Positions 7,819 to 17,166 of a stretch of 64,000 bases of DNA are shown piece after piece; positions within the stretch are counted from its first letter, which is position 1, and every line of letters begins with the position of its first letter. This DNA is from Nocardia acididurans. GTDB taxonomy: Bacteria > Actinomycetota > Actinomycetes > Mycobacteriales > Mycobacteriaceae. Where the stretch lies: NCBI RefSeq assembly GCF_016741815.1, contig NZ_JAERRJ010000002.1:372001-436000 (forward strand), read 5' to 3'. A program made the position numbers and the translations under genes. The notes beneath the pieces were generated by a model. The model was given only the letters and a program-made list of their open reading frames with translations, did not search any database and was not told where the DNA came from.

Positions 7819-8716
7819 GCGGCTCCAGCCCGAGTTCCGGGCGGATGTGTTCGGCCCAGTCCAGCTGGTAACCGGTGACGCGGCACAGCAATTCGTAGTG
7901 CACCAGATAGCGGAAACAGGCCGTGACCAGGTCCTCGGCCGCGCGCGCGTCGGCCAGGTACACGCCCTCCGCGAGCTCGCGCCGCGCGTGCGGCAGGAAG
8001 GTGGCCCCGTCGCAGTCGCGCATCACCTCCTGCCGCAGGCCCGTGCCCGGCGACATGGATCCCCAGTCCTGCGGCCGCTGCTCGAGCCCGAAGGCCACGA
8101 TCAGATTGGTCCGCAGGTAGACGTGCAGGACGTGGTACAGCAGAAATCGCAGATTGTTGCCGACCGCCTGCCCGCCGGGCCGGTAGTCGAGCACCTCCCA
8201 GATCTCTTCGTGGCTGTGGGTCAGCAGTTCGTCGGTGGCCCCGGCTTCCATGAGCGCGATAAACCGGTCGGAGCGGAATCCGATATCGGACATCGAATCG
8301 GATTGGCTACCCCCGTGGTTCGCCGATTCACCGGATGTACGCCGCACCTCGTGCTCGGCGGCGAGCTCCTTTCCGGTGCGCTCGATCAGCGCCGCGAGCG
8401 CCTCCGCGAACCGGGTCACCCGGGGATGCGCGTAGACGATCTCCCGTGAGGTGCGCGGCAATTCATCGGGGAGCGCGACCGTGTACCGCTGATTCTTGCG
8501 GAACACCGACAGTCCGTTGTCCGCGCACCCCTCCCGCTCGCACACCCGGTCCTTCAGGTACTTCCGCCGATCCACCTGCGCGGCCGTGTGCTTGTCGACC
8601 AGGTGAATGCGCCCGCACACCCCGACGGGCAATTCGATGCCGGGGTCGCTGTACTGCCGGACCAGCGCGGCCAGGCTCACCCAGTCGAGCTGAGCGGCTG
8701 CGTGCGGGAGAGCCAA
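7808..8716 (-). CDS. Conserved protein of unknown function downstream of ethA
   Basis: This 302-residue protein was not recognised. The start is taken at TTG 8716 because AGGAAAGGA precedes it; no good ATG is available. Visible features: a Cys-containing N-terminal part (GVCGRIHL, RVCEREGCADNG), a low-complexity linker near residues 130-145 (SGESANHGGSQSDS), and a helical C-terminal half with several acidic, His and Tyr residues (FRYLVHYELLCRVTGYQLDWAEH). There is no signal peptide or membrane segment. It starts 19 bp after ethA on the same strand and is probably co-transcribed, so a role in the same oxidation pathway is possible. Confidence 0.6.
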   Translation of the reverse strand: MALPHAAAQLDWVSLAALVRQYSDPGIELPVGVCGRIHLVDKHTAAQVDRRKYLKDRVCEREGCADNGLSVFRKNQRYTVALPDELPRTSREIVYAHPRVTRFAEALAALIERTGKELAAEHEVRRTSGESANHGGSQSDSMSDIGFRSDRFIALMEAGATDELLTHSHEEIWEVLDYRPGGQAVGNNLRFLLYHVLHVYLRTNLIVAFGLEQRPQDWGSMSPGTGLRQEVMRDCDGATFLPHARRELAEGVYLADARAAEDLVTACFRYLVHYELLCRVTGYQLDWAEHIRPELGLEPLSD

Positions 8717-8735
8717 AGCCGTCCTTTCCTGAAGG

Positions 8736-10196
8736 TCACTCGGCGGCGGATTCGAATCGCATCGCCGTATCGGTGACCTTGCCATAGCGCAGGGTGGGCA
8801 GGTCACGCAGGTAGTTCTGGCGCAGCGTCCACGGCGCGCGGTCACCCTGCTTGGGCAGGATGTCCAGGGCGCGCAGCACATAACCCGGTTCGAAATTGAG
8901 GAATGGCGCGGTGCCCACGGACTCGTCGCGCACAGGGGTGGCTTTCGCGTAACCGTGCGCGTCCATATGCCGCAGCAGCCGCACCACGTATTCGCACACC
9001 AGATCCGCCTTGAGCGTCCAGGAGGCATTCGTGTAGCCGATGACGAAGGCGAAGTTCGGCACATCGGAGAGCATCATCGCCTTGTAGGCCATGGAATCCG
9101 GCAGTCCGATCGTCGCGCCGTCCACGACCAGGTCGACGCCGCCGAAGACGGTGAGATTCAAACCCGTTGCGGTGATGACGATATCGGCGTCGAGTTCGCG
9201 ACCGGATGCCAGTCTCAGGCCGCTCTCGGTGAACGTCTCGATACTGTCGGTGACCATCTCCAGCTTGCCGTGGCGGATGGCCCGGAACAGATCATTGTTG
9301 GGCACCAGGCACAGTCGCTGATCCCACGGGTTGTAGCGCGGGTTGAAATGCGTGTCGATGTCGTACCCCGGCGGCAGCCACCGCTGCTGCAACCCGCGAA
9401 TCCAGCCCCTCATTCGCTGCGGATACCGTTGCGAGAACTGATACATGGCAGTACTGAGCGCCACATTTTTCGCACGCGCCAGCGCGTACGCGGCCCGCGC
9501 GGGCAGAATTCGGCGCAGCCGATCGGCAACAGCATCGCGGGCGGGCATCGAAATGATGTAGGACGGCGACCGCTGCAGCATGCTCACCTGCGCCCCTTGC
9601 TCGACCAGCGCCGGGCCCAGCGTCACCGCGGTCGCACCCGATCCGATGATCACCACCCGCTTACCGGCCACCTCGAGCTGCTCCGGCCAATGCTGCGGAT
9701 GCACGATCGGACCCGAAAACCGTTCCCGCCCAGGAAATTCCGGCGTATACCCCTGGTCGTAGCGGTAATACCCCGAACAGCTGAACAGGAAGCTCGCGGT
9801 CATGGTCACCGTCTCCCCGTCATGCTCGGCGGTCACCGTCCACAGATTCTCCCGCGACGACCATTCCGCCCGCACCACCCGATGCCGATACCGGATCTGC
9901 TTGTCGATCCCGTTCTCCGCCGCCGTCTCCCGCACATAACTCAGAATCGACGGCCCATCGGCAATAGCCTTGTCCCCCAGCCAAGGCCGGAATCGATACC
10001 CGAGCGTGAACATATCCGAATCCGAGCGAATCCCCGGATACCGGAACAGATCCCACGTCCCGCCGATGGCCTCACGCATCTCCAGAATCACGTACGTCCG
10101 CCACGGAAACGCCTTCTGCAGGTGATAAGCCGCCCCCACCCCCGACAGTCCGGCCCCCACAATGAGCACATCGACGTGCTCGGACGTGCTGCTCAT
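8736..10196 (-). CDS. ethA: EthA-type FAD-containing Baeyer-Villiger monooxygenase
   Basis: This 486-residue flavoprotein is strikingly close to mycobacterial EthA, which activates ethionamide and oxidises ketones. Visible parts: FAD Rossmann motif GAGLSGVGAAYHL, the segment GGTWDLFRYPGIRSDSDM shared with EthA, the Baeyer-Villiger fingerprint FSGPIVHPQHWP, a second NADPH Rossmann motif GSGATAVTL, and the C-terminal WTLKADLVCEYV. The start at ATG 10196 is supported by GGAGGGG. In mycobacteria ethA is divergent from the TetR repressor ethR; no TetR gene adjoins it here. The usual substrate is unknown. Confidence 0.92.
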   Translation of the reverse strand: MSSTSEHVDVLIVGAGLSGVGAAYHLQKAFPWRTYVILEMREAIGGTWDLFRYPGIRSDSDMFTLGYRFRPWLGDKAIADGPSILSYVRETAAENGIDKQIRYRHRVVRAEWSSRENLWTVTAEHDGETVTMTASFLFSCSGYYRYDQGYTPEFPGRERFSGPIVHPQHWPEQLEVAGKRVVIIGSGATAVTLGPALVEQGAQVSMLQRSPSYIISMPARDAVADRLRRILPARAAYALARAKNVALSTAMYQFSQRYPQRMRGWIRGLQQRWLPPGYDIDTHFNPRYNPWDQRLCLVPNNDLFRAIRHGKLEMVTDSIETFTESGLRLASGRELDADIVITATGLNLTVFGGVDLVVDGATIGLPDSMAYKAMMLSDVPNFAFVIGYTNASWTLKADLVCEYVVRLLRHMDAHGYAKATPVRDESVGTAPFLNFEPGYVLRALDILPKQGDRAPWTLRQNYLRDLPTLRYGKVTDTAMRFESAAE

Positions 10197-10312
10197 CGAA
10201 ACCCCTCCGACTCGTACGGACACCCGTTTCCAGCGTATCCAGCACGATGGGCGCGCAGGGGCCAGAAGCGTTATCGATCCGGGAAGGATTCGCCGCCGCG
10301 CACCATGCCTTC

Positions 10313-10565
10313 TCAGCCCAGGTAGCGGGCGTAGCAGTCGGTGACGCGCCGCCAGGCTTCGGTGGCGGCGGCGGGATTGTACCGCTGGCCGGTGTCGTTG
10401 AAGAAGGCGTGGTCGGCGTTCTCGGCCACATAGATCTCGTGCGGCACAGCCGCTTTGTCGAGGGCGGCGGCCGCGGCGGGGCGGGAGGCGTCGATACGTA
10501 GGCCGTGGTCTTCGTCGGTGGGCGGCATCGGTGTGTGGGCTCGCACATTCATGTGCGCGCTCGCG
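10313..10565 (-). pseudogene. C-terminal fragment of a dienelactone hydrolase family gene
   Basis: The frame ending at 10313 encodes VPHEIYVAENADHAFFND, RYNPAAATEAWRR and a final ARYLG. These are the last strand, the catalytic His loop and the terminal helix of dienelactone hydrolase proteins (about 230-240 residues when complete). Only about 80 residues remain. The nucleophile region that would lie upstream is absent, because the NUDIX gene begins there. It is therefore a truncated, inactive remnant. Its N-terminal limit is approximate. Confidence 0.6.
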
Positions 10566-10574
10566 GAATGAGCT

Positions 10575-11258
10575 TCATTCCCAGGCGAAGCGGGGCTGGT
10601 CCATCTGGTCGACGCGGGTGGGGCGGTTGTGCAGGGCGACCTCACGGAATTGGTGGAGGATGGCGGCGGTGGGGGCGTGCAGGTGGCCGCCGAGCAGGGG
10701 GAGCTGGATGGTGGGGCGGTCCGAGCCGGGGACGGGGGCGAAGCGGGGTTCGACATCGAGGTCGGCGAACGGAATCCAGTGCACCGCAGCCACTTCGGCG
10801 GGGTCCAGGGTCGGGTAGGGTGCGCGGCCGATCCAGGCCACGACCGGGGTGATCACGTAGCCGGAGCGGGTGGGATAGTCGTCGAGCAGTCCGAGTACCG
10901 TCGAGCGGGGCACGGTGATGCCCAGTTCCTCCTGTAGCTCGCGCAATGCCGCCGCCTGCGCGTCCTCACCCGGGTCCAGTTTGCCGCCGGGCAGGGCCAG
11001 TTGCCCGGCGTGGGCACGCAGGGCCGCCGATCGCTCGGTGAGCCAAATACCTTGTTCGCCAGCGTGATCGGCGATGGCGATCAGCACCGCGGCCGACTTG
11101 CGGCCTTCGGGATCGACGGGTCGACGCGCGAACGCGGACAAGGCGTCGGATATCCGATGGCGTAGCCGGTCGGCGGGTACATCACTCCAGCGGTGTTCGC
11201 TGCTGTCCTCGTCGACCGGCATCAGCCGAACATAATTCGCCTCGCTACCGATCGTCAA
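10575..11258 (-). CDS. NUDIX hydrolase, CoA pyrophosphatase-like
   Basis: This 227-residue protein has a complete NUDIX box, GGKLDPGEDAQAAALRELQE followed by ELG. Upstream, LRAHAGQLALPGGK matches the segment preceding the box in NudL/CoA-diphosphatase-type proteins. Such enzymes hydrolyse CoA or related nucleoside diphosphate derivatives. The TTG start at 11258 could be replaced by an ATG 12 codons later. It follows recD by 26 bp on the same strand and may be read from the recCBD transcript, though a functional link is not known. Confidence 0.8.
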   Translation of the reverse strand: MTIGSEANYVRLMPVDEDSSEHRWSDVPADRLRHRISDALSAFARRPVDPEGRKSAAVLIAIADHAGEQGIWLTERSAALRAHAGQLALPGGKLDPGEDAQAAALRELQEELGITVPRSTVLGLLDDYPTRSGYVITPVVAWIGRAPYPTLDPAEVAAVHWIPFADLDVEPRFAPVPGSDRPTIQLPLLGGHLHAPTAAILHQFREVALHNRPTRVDQMDQPRFAWE

Positions 11259-11283
11259 CGGACCCGCCGGGCGGAGTCACCGG

Positions 11284-13167
11284 CTAGGTGCGGAGGCCAC
11301 TGGCTCGTAGGACTCGGCGGGCGATACCGGCTCGGATGGAATCCTCGGTGCCCAGGACGCGCACATGGGTGCGGGCGCGGGTGATGGCGGTGTAGAGGAG
11401 TTCCCGTGTCAGCAGGGTGGATTCGGGGCCGGGCAGCACCACCGAGACAACGTCGTACTGGCTGCCCTGACTGCGGTGGATGGTCATGGCGTAGACGGTG
11501 GTGACGCCGGGGAACTGGGTGGGGTGGACGAGATACGGTTCGGTGCCGCGTTGCAGGGCGGCGCGCAGGGTGCCGTCGGGGGCTTTGACGATGACGCCGG
11601 TGTCGCCGTTGTAGATGCGGGCCTCGTGGTCGTTGGCGGTGACCAGCAGCGGCTGGCCGGGGTACCAGTGGCCGGGGCCGGGGTCGAAGCTGATGCCCGC
11701 GCCCTGGACCCAGCTCGCGGCGAGGCGATCCCAGCGTTCGACGCCGAAGGGGCCCTGGCGGTGGGCGCACAGCAGGCGGTGGGATTCCAGGGCGTGCAGG
11801 GCCTCGGTGGCCTCGCCCGCGAGGGCCGCGTCCGTGGCCGCGCGGGCGGCACGCAGGACGTTGGCGCGTACGTCGTCGATATCGTCCGGCGAGTGCAGGG
11901 ACAGTTCGTCGCCGCCCGCGCGGAGGAGTTCCACCGCGGTGTCGGCGTCGCCGTTGCGTACCGCCACGGCCAGGTCTGCGATGCGGCCGCCGAAGCGGCG
12001 GCCTCGGGTGAGGCGGACGATGCCGCCGCGCAGGCGGTCTCGTTCGCGAGGGGTGAGGACGCCGGGATGAGTTGCGGTGGATTGGAATTCGCCACCGAGG
12101 ATGGTGTCGAGCACCGGATTCGCCTTACCGGGAACAGGTCCGGCGACGAGGTCGGCGAGCACCGCGCCCGCGTCCACGGAGGCCAGCTGATCGGGGTCGC
12201 CGACCAGTACCAGGCGGGCGTCGGGGCGGACGGCGGGGAGCAGGCGGCTCATCATGGTCAGCGAGACCATGGAGGTTTCGTCGACCACGATCACGTCGTA
12301 GGGCAGGCGGTTGAACTCGTTGTGCCGGAAGCGTCCCGCGCCGCCGCGCTGCCAGCCCAGCAGGCGGTGCAGGGTGGCGGCGGTCAGTTCGGGCAGGCCG
12401 ATGTCACCGGCTTGCTCGCGCACCGATTCCTGCAGGCGTGCGGCGGCTTTGCCAGTGGGCGCGGCCAGCGCGATCCGCAGCGCGGGCGCGTGCGGCACGG
12501 ATTCCTGATGTGCCACAAGCAGAGCCAGCACCCGCGCGATGGTGTGCGTCTTGCCGGTACCCGGCCCGCCCGCGATGACGGTCGTCCACTGCGTCGCCGC
12601 CAGCGCTGCCGCCAGCCGCTGCCGATCGAAGGGCTCCTCGGCGCTGTCCTGCTCCGGGAACAGCCGATCCAGTTCCCGCCGAACGAGTTCCGCGTCCACC
12701 ATGGGGTGGGTGGCGGCGCGCGCGGTCAGCACCTCCCGGATCGTCTCCTCCTGCCGGAAGTACCGGTCCAGGTACAGCAACGGCCCCGAATCCGATCCGG
12801 CGGGCGGATCGATGAGCCGCAGCGGCCGCAGCGGCCCGGCGGGACTCCCACACACCAGCGGGCTGACCCGCAGCGCGTCGATCACCATGTCCACATTCGG
12901 CCACGGCAGCGTGGACGGGTCGATAACGCTCTCCCCGTCCTCGGCGTCCACACCGATCTCGTGCATCCGCCGCAGTTCCAGGCATACCGACCCGGAACGC
13001 ACCGCGCGCACGGCGAGCGCGGTCGCGAACAGCACCGGCAGGGACTGCTCCCCGCCGAGCCGTCCGAGCCGCAGTGCCACATGCAGATCAGCGGCCGACA
13101 GCACACCCGCCGCATTGAAGGTCTGCAGGACTCCGGTTCCGCGCTGCGCCAACTGGATTGAGGTCAT
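11284..13167 (-). CDS. recD: Exodeoxyribonuclease V alpha subunit RecD
   Basis: This 627-residue SF1B 5'-3' helicase is the fast motor of the RecBCD complex that resects double-strand breaks. Visible motifs: Walker A GGPGTGKTHTIARV, Walker B VVDETSMVS, GDPDQLASVDAG, and the late helicase motif TIHRSQGSQYD followed by LYTAITRAR. Its ATG overlaps the recB stop (ATGA), showing translational coupling and equal dosage. Length fits actinobacterial RecD (about 575-630). Confidence 0.95.
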   Translation of the reverse strand: MTSIQLAQRGTGVLQTFNAAGVLSAADLHVALRLGRLGGEQSLPVLFATALAVRAVRSGSVCLELRRMHEIGVDAEDGESVIDPSTLPWPNVDMVIDALRVSPLVCGSPAGPLRPLRLIDPPAGSDSGPLLYLDRYFRQEETIREVLTARAATHPMVDAELVRRELDRLFPEQDSAEEPFDRQRLAAALAATQWTTVIAGGPGTGKTHTIARVLALLVAHQESVPHAPALRIALAAPTGKAAARLQESVREQAGDIGLPELTAATLHRLLGWQRGGAGRFRHNEFNRLPYDVIVVDETSMVSLTMMSRLLPAVRPDARLVLVGDPDQLASVDAGAVLADLVAGPVPGKANPVLDTILGGEFQSTATHPGVLTPRERDRLRGGIVRLTRGRRFGGRIADLAVAVRNGDADTAVELLRAGGDELSLHSPDDIDDVRANVLRAARAATDAALAGEATEALHALESHRLLCAHRQGPFGVERWDRLAASWVQGAGISFDPGPGHWYPGQPLLVTANDHEARIYNGDTGVIVKAPDGTLRAALQRGTEPYLVHPTQFPGVTTVYAMTIHRSQGSQYDVVSVVLPGPESTLLTRELLYTAITRARTHVRVLGTEDSIRAGIARRVLRASGLRT

Positions 13168-16100
13168 CGCAGCACCTCTGTATCGCCTGCCAGCAGGGCA
13201 GACAGTTCGATGATCAGTCCGGCGGGTGGGTGCCAGTCGAAAACGCCGCAGCCGTCCGGGGTTTCGGGGCCGATCATGCCTCGGACGAACAGATACTTGA
13301 TGCCGCCGAGGTGGGTGGCCGGGTCGTAGCCGGGCAGACGCCAGCGCAGGTAGCGGTGCAGGGCAACGGAATACAGGATGGCCTGCAGGGGGTAGTGGGA
13401 GCGCATCATCTCGGCGGCCATGCGGTCGCGGGTGTAGTGGGCGACGGTGAGGTCGCCGGTGCCGAGCCGGTTGGTCTTGTAGTCGACGACGACGAAACGT
13501 GGTCCGGGCGTACGGAGTACGGCGTCGATGCTGCCGGTGAGGTAGCCGCGCAGCGGGGTGTCGTCGAGGTGGGCGAGCTGGTCGGCGTAGGGGGCCAGGA
13601 TATCGTCGGCGGGCAGGTGGCGGCGCAGCAGGGTGGCGAGGTGCGGGACCGTCACGCGGGTGGCGGTGGGAGTGTCGCCGCCGGTGAGGGGCACCTCGAA
13701 GTCGAGCTCGCTGAGGCGGTCGCGGGTGGGAATGCTTGCGAGGGTGCCGATTCCGATGGGGGTGTGCATGACCGCCAGCAGGGAGCTCGCGAGGAGTTCC
13801 GGGTCAGCGTCGAACATCTGCTCGGCGACCGCGTGCTCGCAGCGGGCACGGATCTCCCCGGCCAGGTCGACGGCGTCGGTGTCGACGTACTCGAGCACCT
13901 CGTGCACGAGGGTGCCGAACTCCGCGCCGTAGGGCAGGTCGTTCATGAGGGAGGGGGCCGCGCCCGCGAAAGCGTCGGCCTCGGCGACGATTTCGGTGGG
14001 GGTGGCCGGTTCGTCGGCGATGCCGCGGCCGTCGGGCTGGTCACCGGCGGGCATGGCGTCGTGCGCGCCCGCCGTCAGCGCGGAATAGGAGGTGCGCCGC
14101 CAATCCTGGTCGAGGGTGCGGTCGAAGTGGGCGGCGCGCAATTCCTCGGCATCGGTACCGGTGTCGGCGCGGCGCAGGCGGGCGGGGGTGGCGTCCCGCA
14201 GTGGTTCGATCGCGATCACGCCCGGTTCGGCGGTGGCCGCCCACGCCGAGAAGTGTTCCAGGATCACCGAATCCGCGGGAACCGGAGCCTTGTCCGCGAC
14301 TGCCGGACTGCCCGGTTCCCGGCCCAGCAGCATGCGGTGCAGGGGCGAGGTCTGGGTGTCGAACGCGGGAGCCCACCAGGCCACCACCTGTGCGCCCGCG
14401 CGGGTCAGCGCCACATACAGCAGGCGCAGTTCCTCGGCGGCCTCCTCGGTCTCGGCACGCAGTTTGCGCGCGTTGTATCCGGCCGCCTCCTGACCGCCGA
14501 CATCGAGGACACGACGGCCCTGCTCATCGTGGAACAGCAGGGTCGGCGGGTTGCGCAGTTTGGCGGCGTCCCACGCGAAAGGCAGGTAGACGACCGGGAA
14601 TTCGAGCCCCTTGCTGGCGTGCACGGTGGCCAGCTGCACGGCCTCGGCATCCCGGTCCAGGCGGCGGCTGCGGTTCGCGACACTGCCCGCGGCGGGGTCG
14701 CGCACGTGATCGGCCAGCCAGCGGGTGAGCGCGGTCAGGCCCAAACCTTCGCGCAGGGCGGCCTCGTCGAGGAGCTGCGCGATATGCCGCAGGTCGGTGA
14801 GCTGCCGTTCGCCGCCCTCCAGTGCCAGCAGGCGCGGGGCCAGTTTCGTTGCCGCGCTCATCTTCTCGAAGACGGCGGCGAAACCCGCGCGGGCGAACAG
14901 CCTTCCGGCGTCCCGCAGTTCGGCGCCGAGCCGTCCCACCAGATCCGCTCCGCCGGAGTCGATCTCGTCGGCGGACACCCCCAGCAGCGCGGTTCCCGCC
15001 GCGAGCCGCACCCGATCGGCGCGATGCGGCTGTTCCAGGGCGTGCAGCACCCACAGCCATTCCGCGGCGGCGGGCGTACCGAAAACGCTTGCGCCGCTGG
15101 TCAGCACGGCGGCCACGCCGGCCCGCTCCAGCTCCTTGCGCACCAGGTCCAGCTGCTTGTGATTGCGCACCAGCACGGCGATATCGCCAGGCCCGACCGG
15201 GCGTCGCCCCTGCGCGCCCGCATCGATGTGCGTCCCGGATTCCAGCAGCCGCACGATATCGGCGACAACATCCACCGCGATGCGCTCCCGCTGCCGCCCG
15301 ACCGTCGGAAACCCGGACCGGTTCAGCGATCCCGCGCCCGTGCGCGGAAAACACCGGAGCCGCAGGGGAACAATCTGCTCCGGCGGACCCGACAGCCGGG
15401 TGAAGGGCCGGGTAGCGGCCACCCGGTGCACGGTGATCTCCTTGTGCCCCAGTGCCGCTCCGCCGTGCAGATGCTCGAGCGCCGCCAGCAGCCCGGCGTC
15501 ACTGCGCCGGTTGGTGGTGAGCTCGCGACGGCTGTCGGCATGCGCCACCGCATCCAGATAACTCAGCACCTCCGCGCCGCGGAAGGCGTAGATCGCCTGC
15601 TTCGGATCCCCCACCAGCACCAGCGTGGCGTGCCCGTGGAAGGCCCGCCGCAGGATGTCCCACTGCAGGGGGTCGGTGTCCTGGAACTCGTCCACCAGCG
15701 CCACCCGGAACCGGTCCCGGATGCGCTGACACGCCCGCTGTCCGTGCTCCGGATCGGCGAGCACCTCGTGCAGCAGCACCAGCAGATCGTCGAAGTCGCG
15801 CAATCCTGAAAGCCGTTTGCGCCGCTGGGTTTCCGCCCGTGCGGCCGCCGCGAACGCCACCCGCTCGGTCGCCGGATCCTCCTCGCTCCCGGCCTCGGGC
15901 ACCAGCAGCGCCTGCCGATCCCCGACCGCCGCAGAGGCCAGCCGCTGCGCGTCCGCGGGCGCGAACGGCGCTTCCGTGCGCGCGTACCGGCTCAGGTACA
16001 GGTCGTCGGCGACCGTGGACACCACATCCTCGATGCCCTCCACCAACCGCACACCGGGCTCCTGCTCCCCCGCGAGGCCCAGCTCATCGAGCATGCGCTG

Positions 16101-17129
16101 GCAGAAACTGTGTGTGGTCGCGATGGTGCCCGCGTCGAAATCCGACAGCGCGGTGAGCAGCCGCTCCCGCCGCACCGCCACCTCCCCCGGATTCGCGTGC
16201 GCCAGCAACCGCACCAGCTCGTCCTCCGAGGCCCGCGCGCGTTCCGGATCACCCAGTGCGGCAGCCACAGTCACGAAACGATCCCGCGTCCGCTCCCGCA
16301 ACTCCTGGGTGGCCGCCCGGCTGAACGTCACCAGCAGCAACTGCGAGATATCGATCCCCGCCTCGGCGACGAATCGCACGGCCAATCCGACGATCGCATA
16401 GGTCTTGCCGGTTCCCGCGCTCGCCTCCAGCACCGTGGTCCCCACCGGCAGCGGCCCTGTCAGCTCGAACCGATTCCCGGTCTCCTCCGACTCCCCGGAA
16501 ACGCCGCCCGCCGCGGCGAAATCGTCCGCGGCCGCCCACAATCCGATCTCGTCACCGGTCGAATCATGGGACAGCGGTGCACCGGGCACATCGTCCGGCA
16601 GCTCCGCGGCAGCGCTCGGTTCGTGGGTCATCGCGCTCGCCACCGTGGCCCCGGCTCCCGGACGGCCACTGTCTGGCAACGTGCCGACCTCCCAGCGGAA
16701 CTGATCCTCCACCTCGGACCCCATCGATATCTCGTTCGGATCCGGCAGCGCGGCGGACAGTCCTTCTTCGGCGAGGCTCGTCGCTCGGGCCTGACCGTCC
16801 GACCCTGCCGCGGAATACTGGGCGGCCATCACAGGATCAGCCTCGGCGTCCGGCCCGACCCGCACGGTCTCTCCCGCCGACGCGGGCGGATCTTCCGCCA
16901 CGGTCACCTGGTCCGGTCGCTCCGCCGGTGCACCCGAAGCGCTTTCGACAGGCGCTGTCGCGGCCCGCGGGGTCTCGAAGGCGAGGAGATCGGACTCTTC
17001 GTCGGGCGGTTGCACATCCTGGCGGCGCGGGCGGGCCTCGCCGCCGGAGGAGTCGCCGCGGCGGCGGGAGCGGGTGGCGGGGCGGGGCTCGACGTCCGGG
17101 GCGGTGATCGAGAAGAGTTCGTCGGTCAT
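13164..17129 (-). CDS. recB: Exodeoxyribonuclease V beta subunit RecB with long N-terminal extension
   Basis: This is the 3'-5' helicase and nuclease subunit of RecBCD. Visible motifs: Walker A LEASAGTGKTYAIVG (residues about 234-248), LVDEFQDTDPLQWDIL, GDPKQAIYAFRGAE, TVHASKGLEFPVV, and the C-terminal nuclease signature with D in GSIDAVL and DYKTN. ATG 17129 has a GGAAGG site and lies 37 bp after recC. It gives 1321 residues against roughly 1,100 in mycobacteria. The first 220 residues are acidic, Ala/Pro/Ser/Glu-rich and predicted disordered. Later starts at residues 101, 136 or 167 cannot be excluded. The frame is open further upstream but there overlaps recC. Confidence 0.93.
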   Translation of the reverse strand: MTDELFSITAPDVEPRPATRSRRRGDSSGGEARPRRQDVQPPDEESDLLAFETPRAATAPVESASGAPAERPDQVTVAEDPPASAGETVRVGPDAEADPVMAAQYSAAGSDGQARATSLAEEGLSAALPDPNEISMGSEVEDQFRWEVGTLPDSGRPGAGATVASAMTHEPSAAAELPDDVPGAPLSHDSTGDEIGLWAAADDFAAAGGVSGESEETGNRFELTGPLPVGTTVLEASAGTGKTYAIVGLAVRFVAEAGIDISQLLLVTFSRAATQELRERTRDRFVTVAAALGDPERARASEDELVRLLAHANPGEVAVRRERLLTALSDFDAGTIATTHSFCQRMLDELGLAGEQEPGVRLVEGIEDVVSTVADDLYLSRYARTEAPFAPADAQRLASAAVGDRQALLVPEAGSEEDPATERVAFAAAARAETQRRKRLSGLRDFDDLLVLLHEVLADPEHGQRACQRIRDRFRVALVDEFQDTDPLQWDILRRAFHGHATLVLVGDPKQAIYAFRGAEVLSYLDAVAHADSRRELTTNRRSDAGLLAALEHLHGGAALGHKEITVHRVAATRPFTRLSGPPEQIVPLRLRCFPRTGAGSLNRSGFPTVGRQRERIAVDVVADIVRLLESGTHIDAGAQGRRPVGPGDIAVLVRNHKQLDLVRKELERAGVAAVLTSGASVFGTPAAAEWLWVLHALEQPHRADRVRLAAGTALLGVSADEIDSGGADLVGRLGAELRDAGRLFARAGFAAVFEKMSAATKLAPRLLALEGGERQLTDLRHIAQLLDEAALREGLGLTALTRWLADHVRDPAAGSVANRSRRLDRDAEAVQLATVHASKGLEFPVVYLPFAWDAAKLRNPPTLLFHDEQGRRVLDVGGQEAAGYNARKLRAETEEAAEELRLLYVALTRAGAQVVAWWAPAFDTQTSPLHRMLLGREPGSPAVADKAPVPADSVILEHFSAWAATAEPGVIAIEPLRDATPARLRRADTGTDAEELRAAHFDRTLDQDWRRTSYSALTAGAHDAMPAGDQPDGRGIADEPATPTEIVAEADAFAGAAPSLMNDLPYGAEFGTLVHEVLEYVDTDAVDLAGEIRARCEHAVAEQMFDADPELLASSLLAVMHTPIGIGTLASIPTRDRLSELDFEVPLTGGDTPTATRVTVPHLATLLRRHLPADDILAPYADQLAHLDDTPLRGYLTGSIDAVLRTPGPRFVVVDYKTNRLGTGDLTVAHYTRDRMAAEMMRSHYPLQAILYSVALHRYLRWRLPGYDPATHLGGIKYLFVRGMIGPETPDGCGVFDWHPPAGLIIELSALLAGDTEVLR

Positions 17130-17166
17130 CCGCGCCTTCCGAGTGCTGTGCCGGGCTGGTGGGTCG

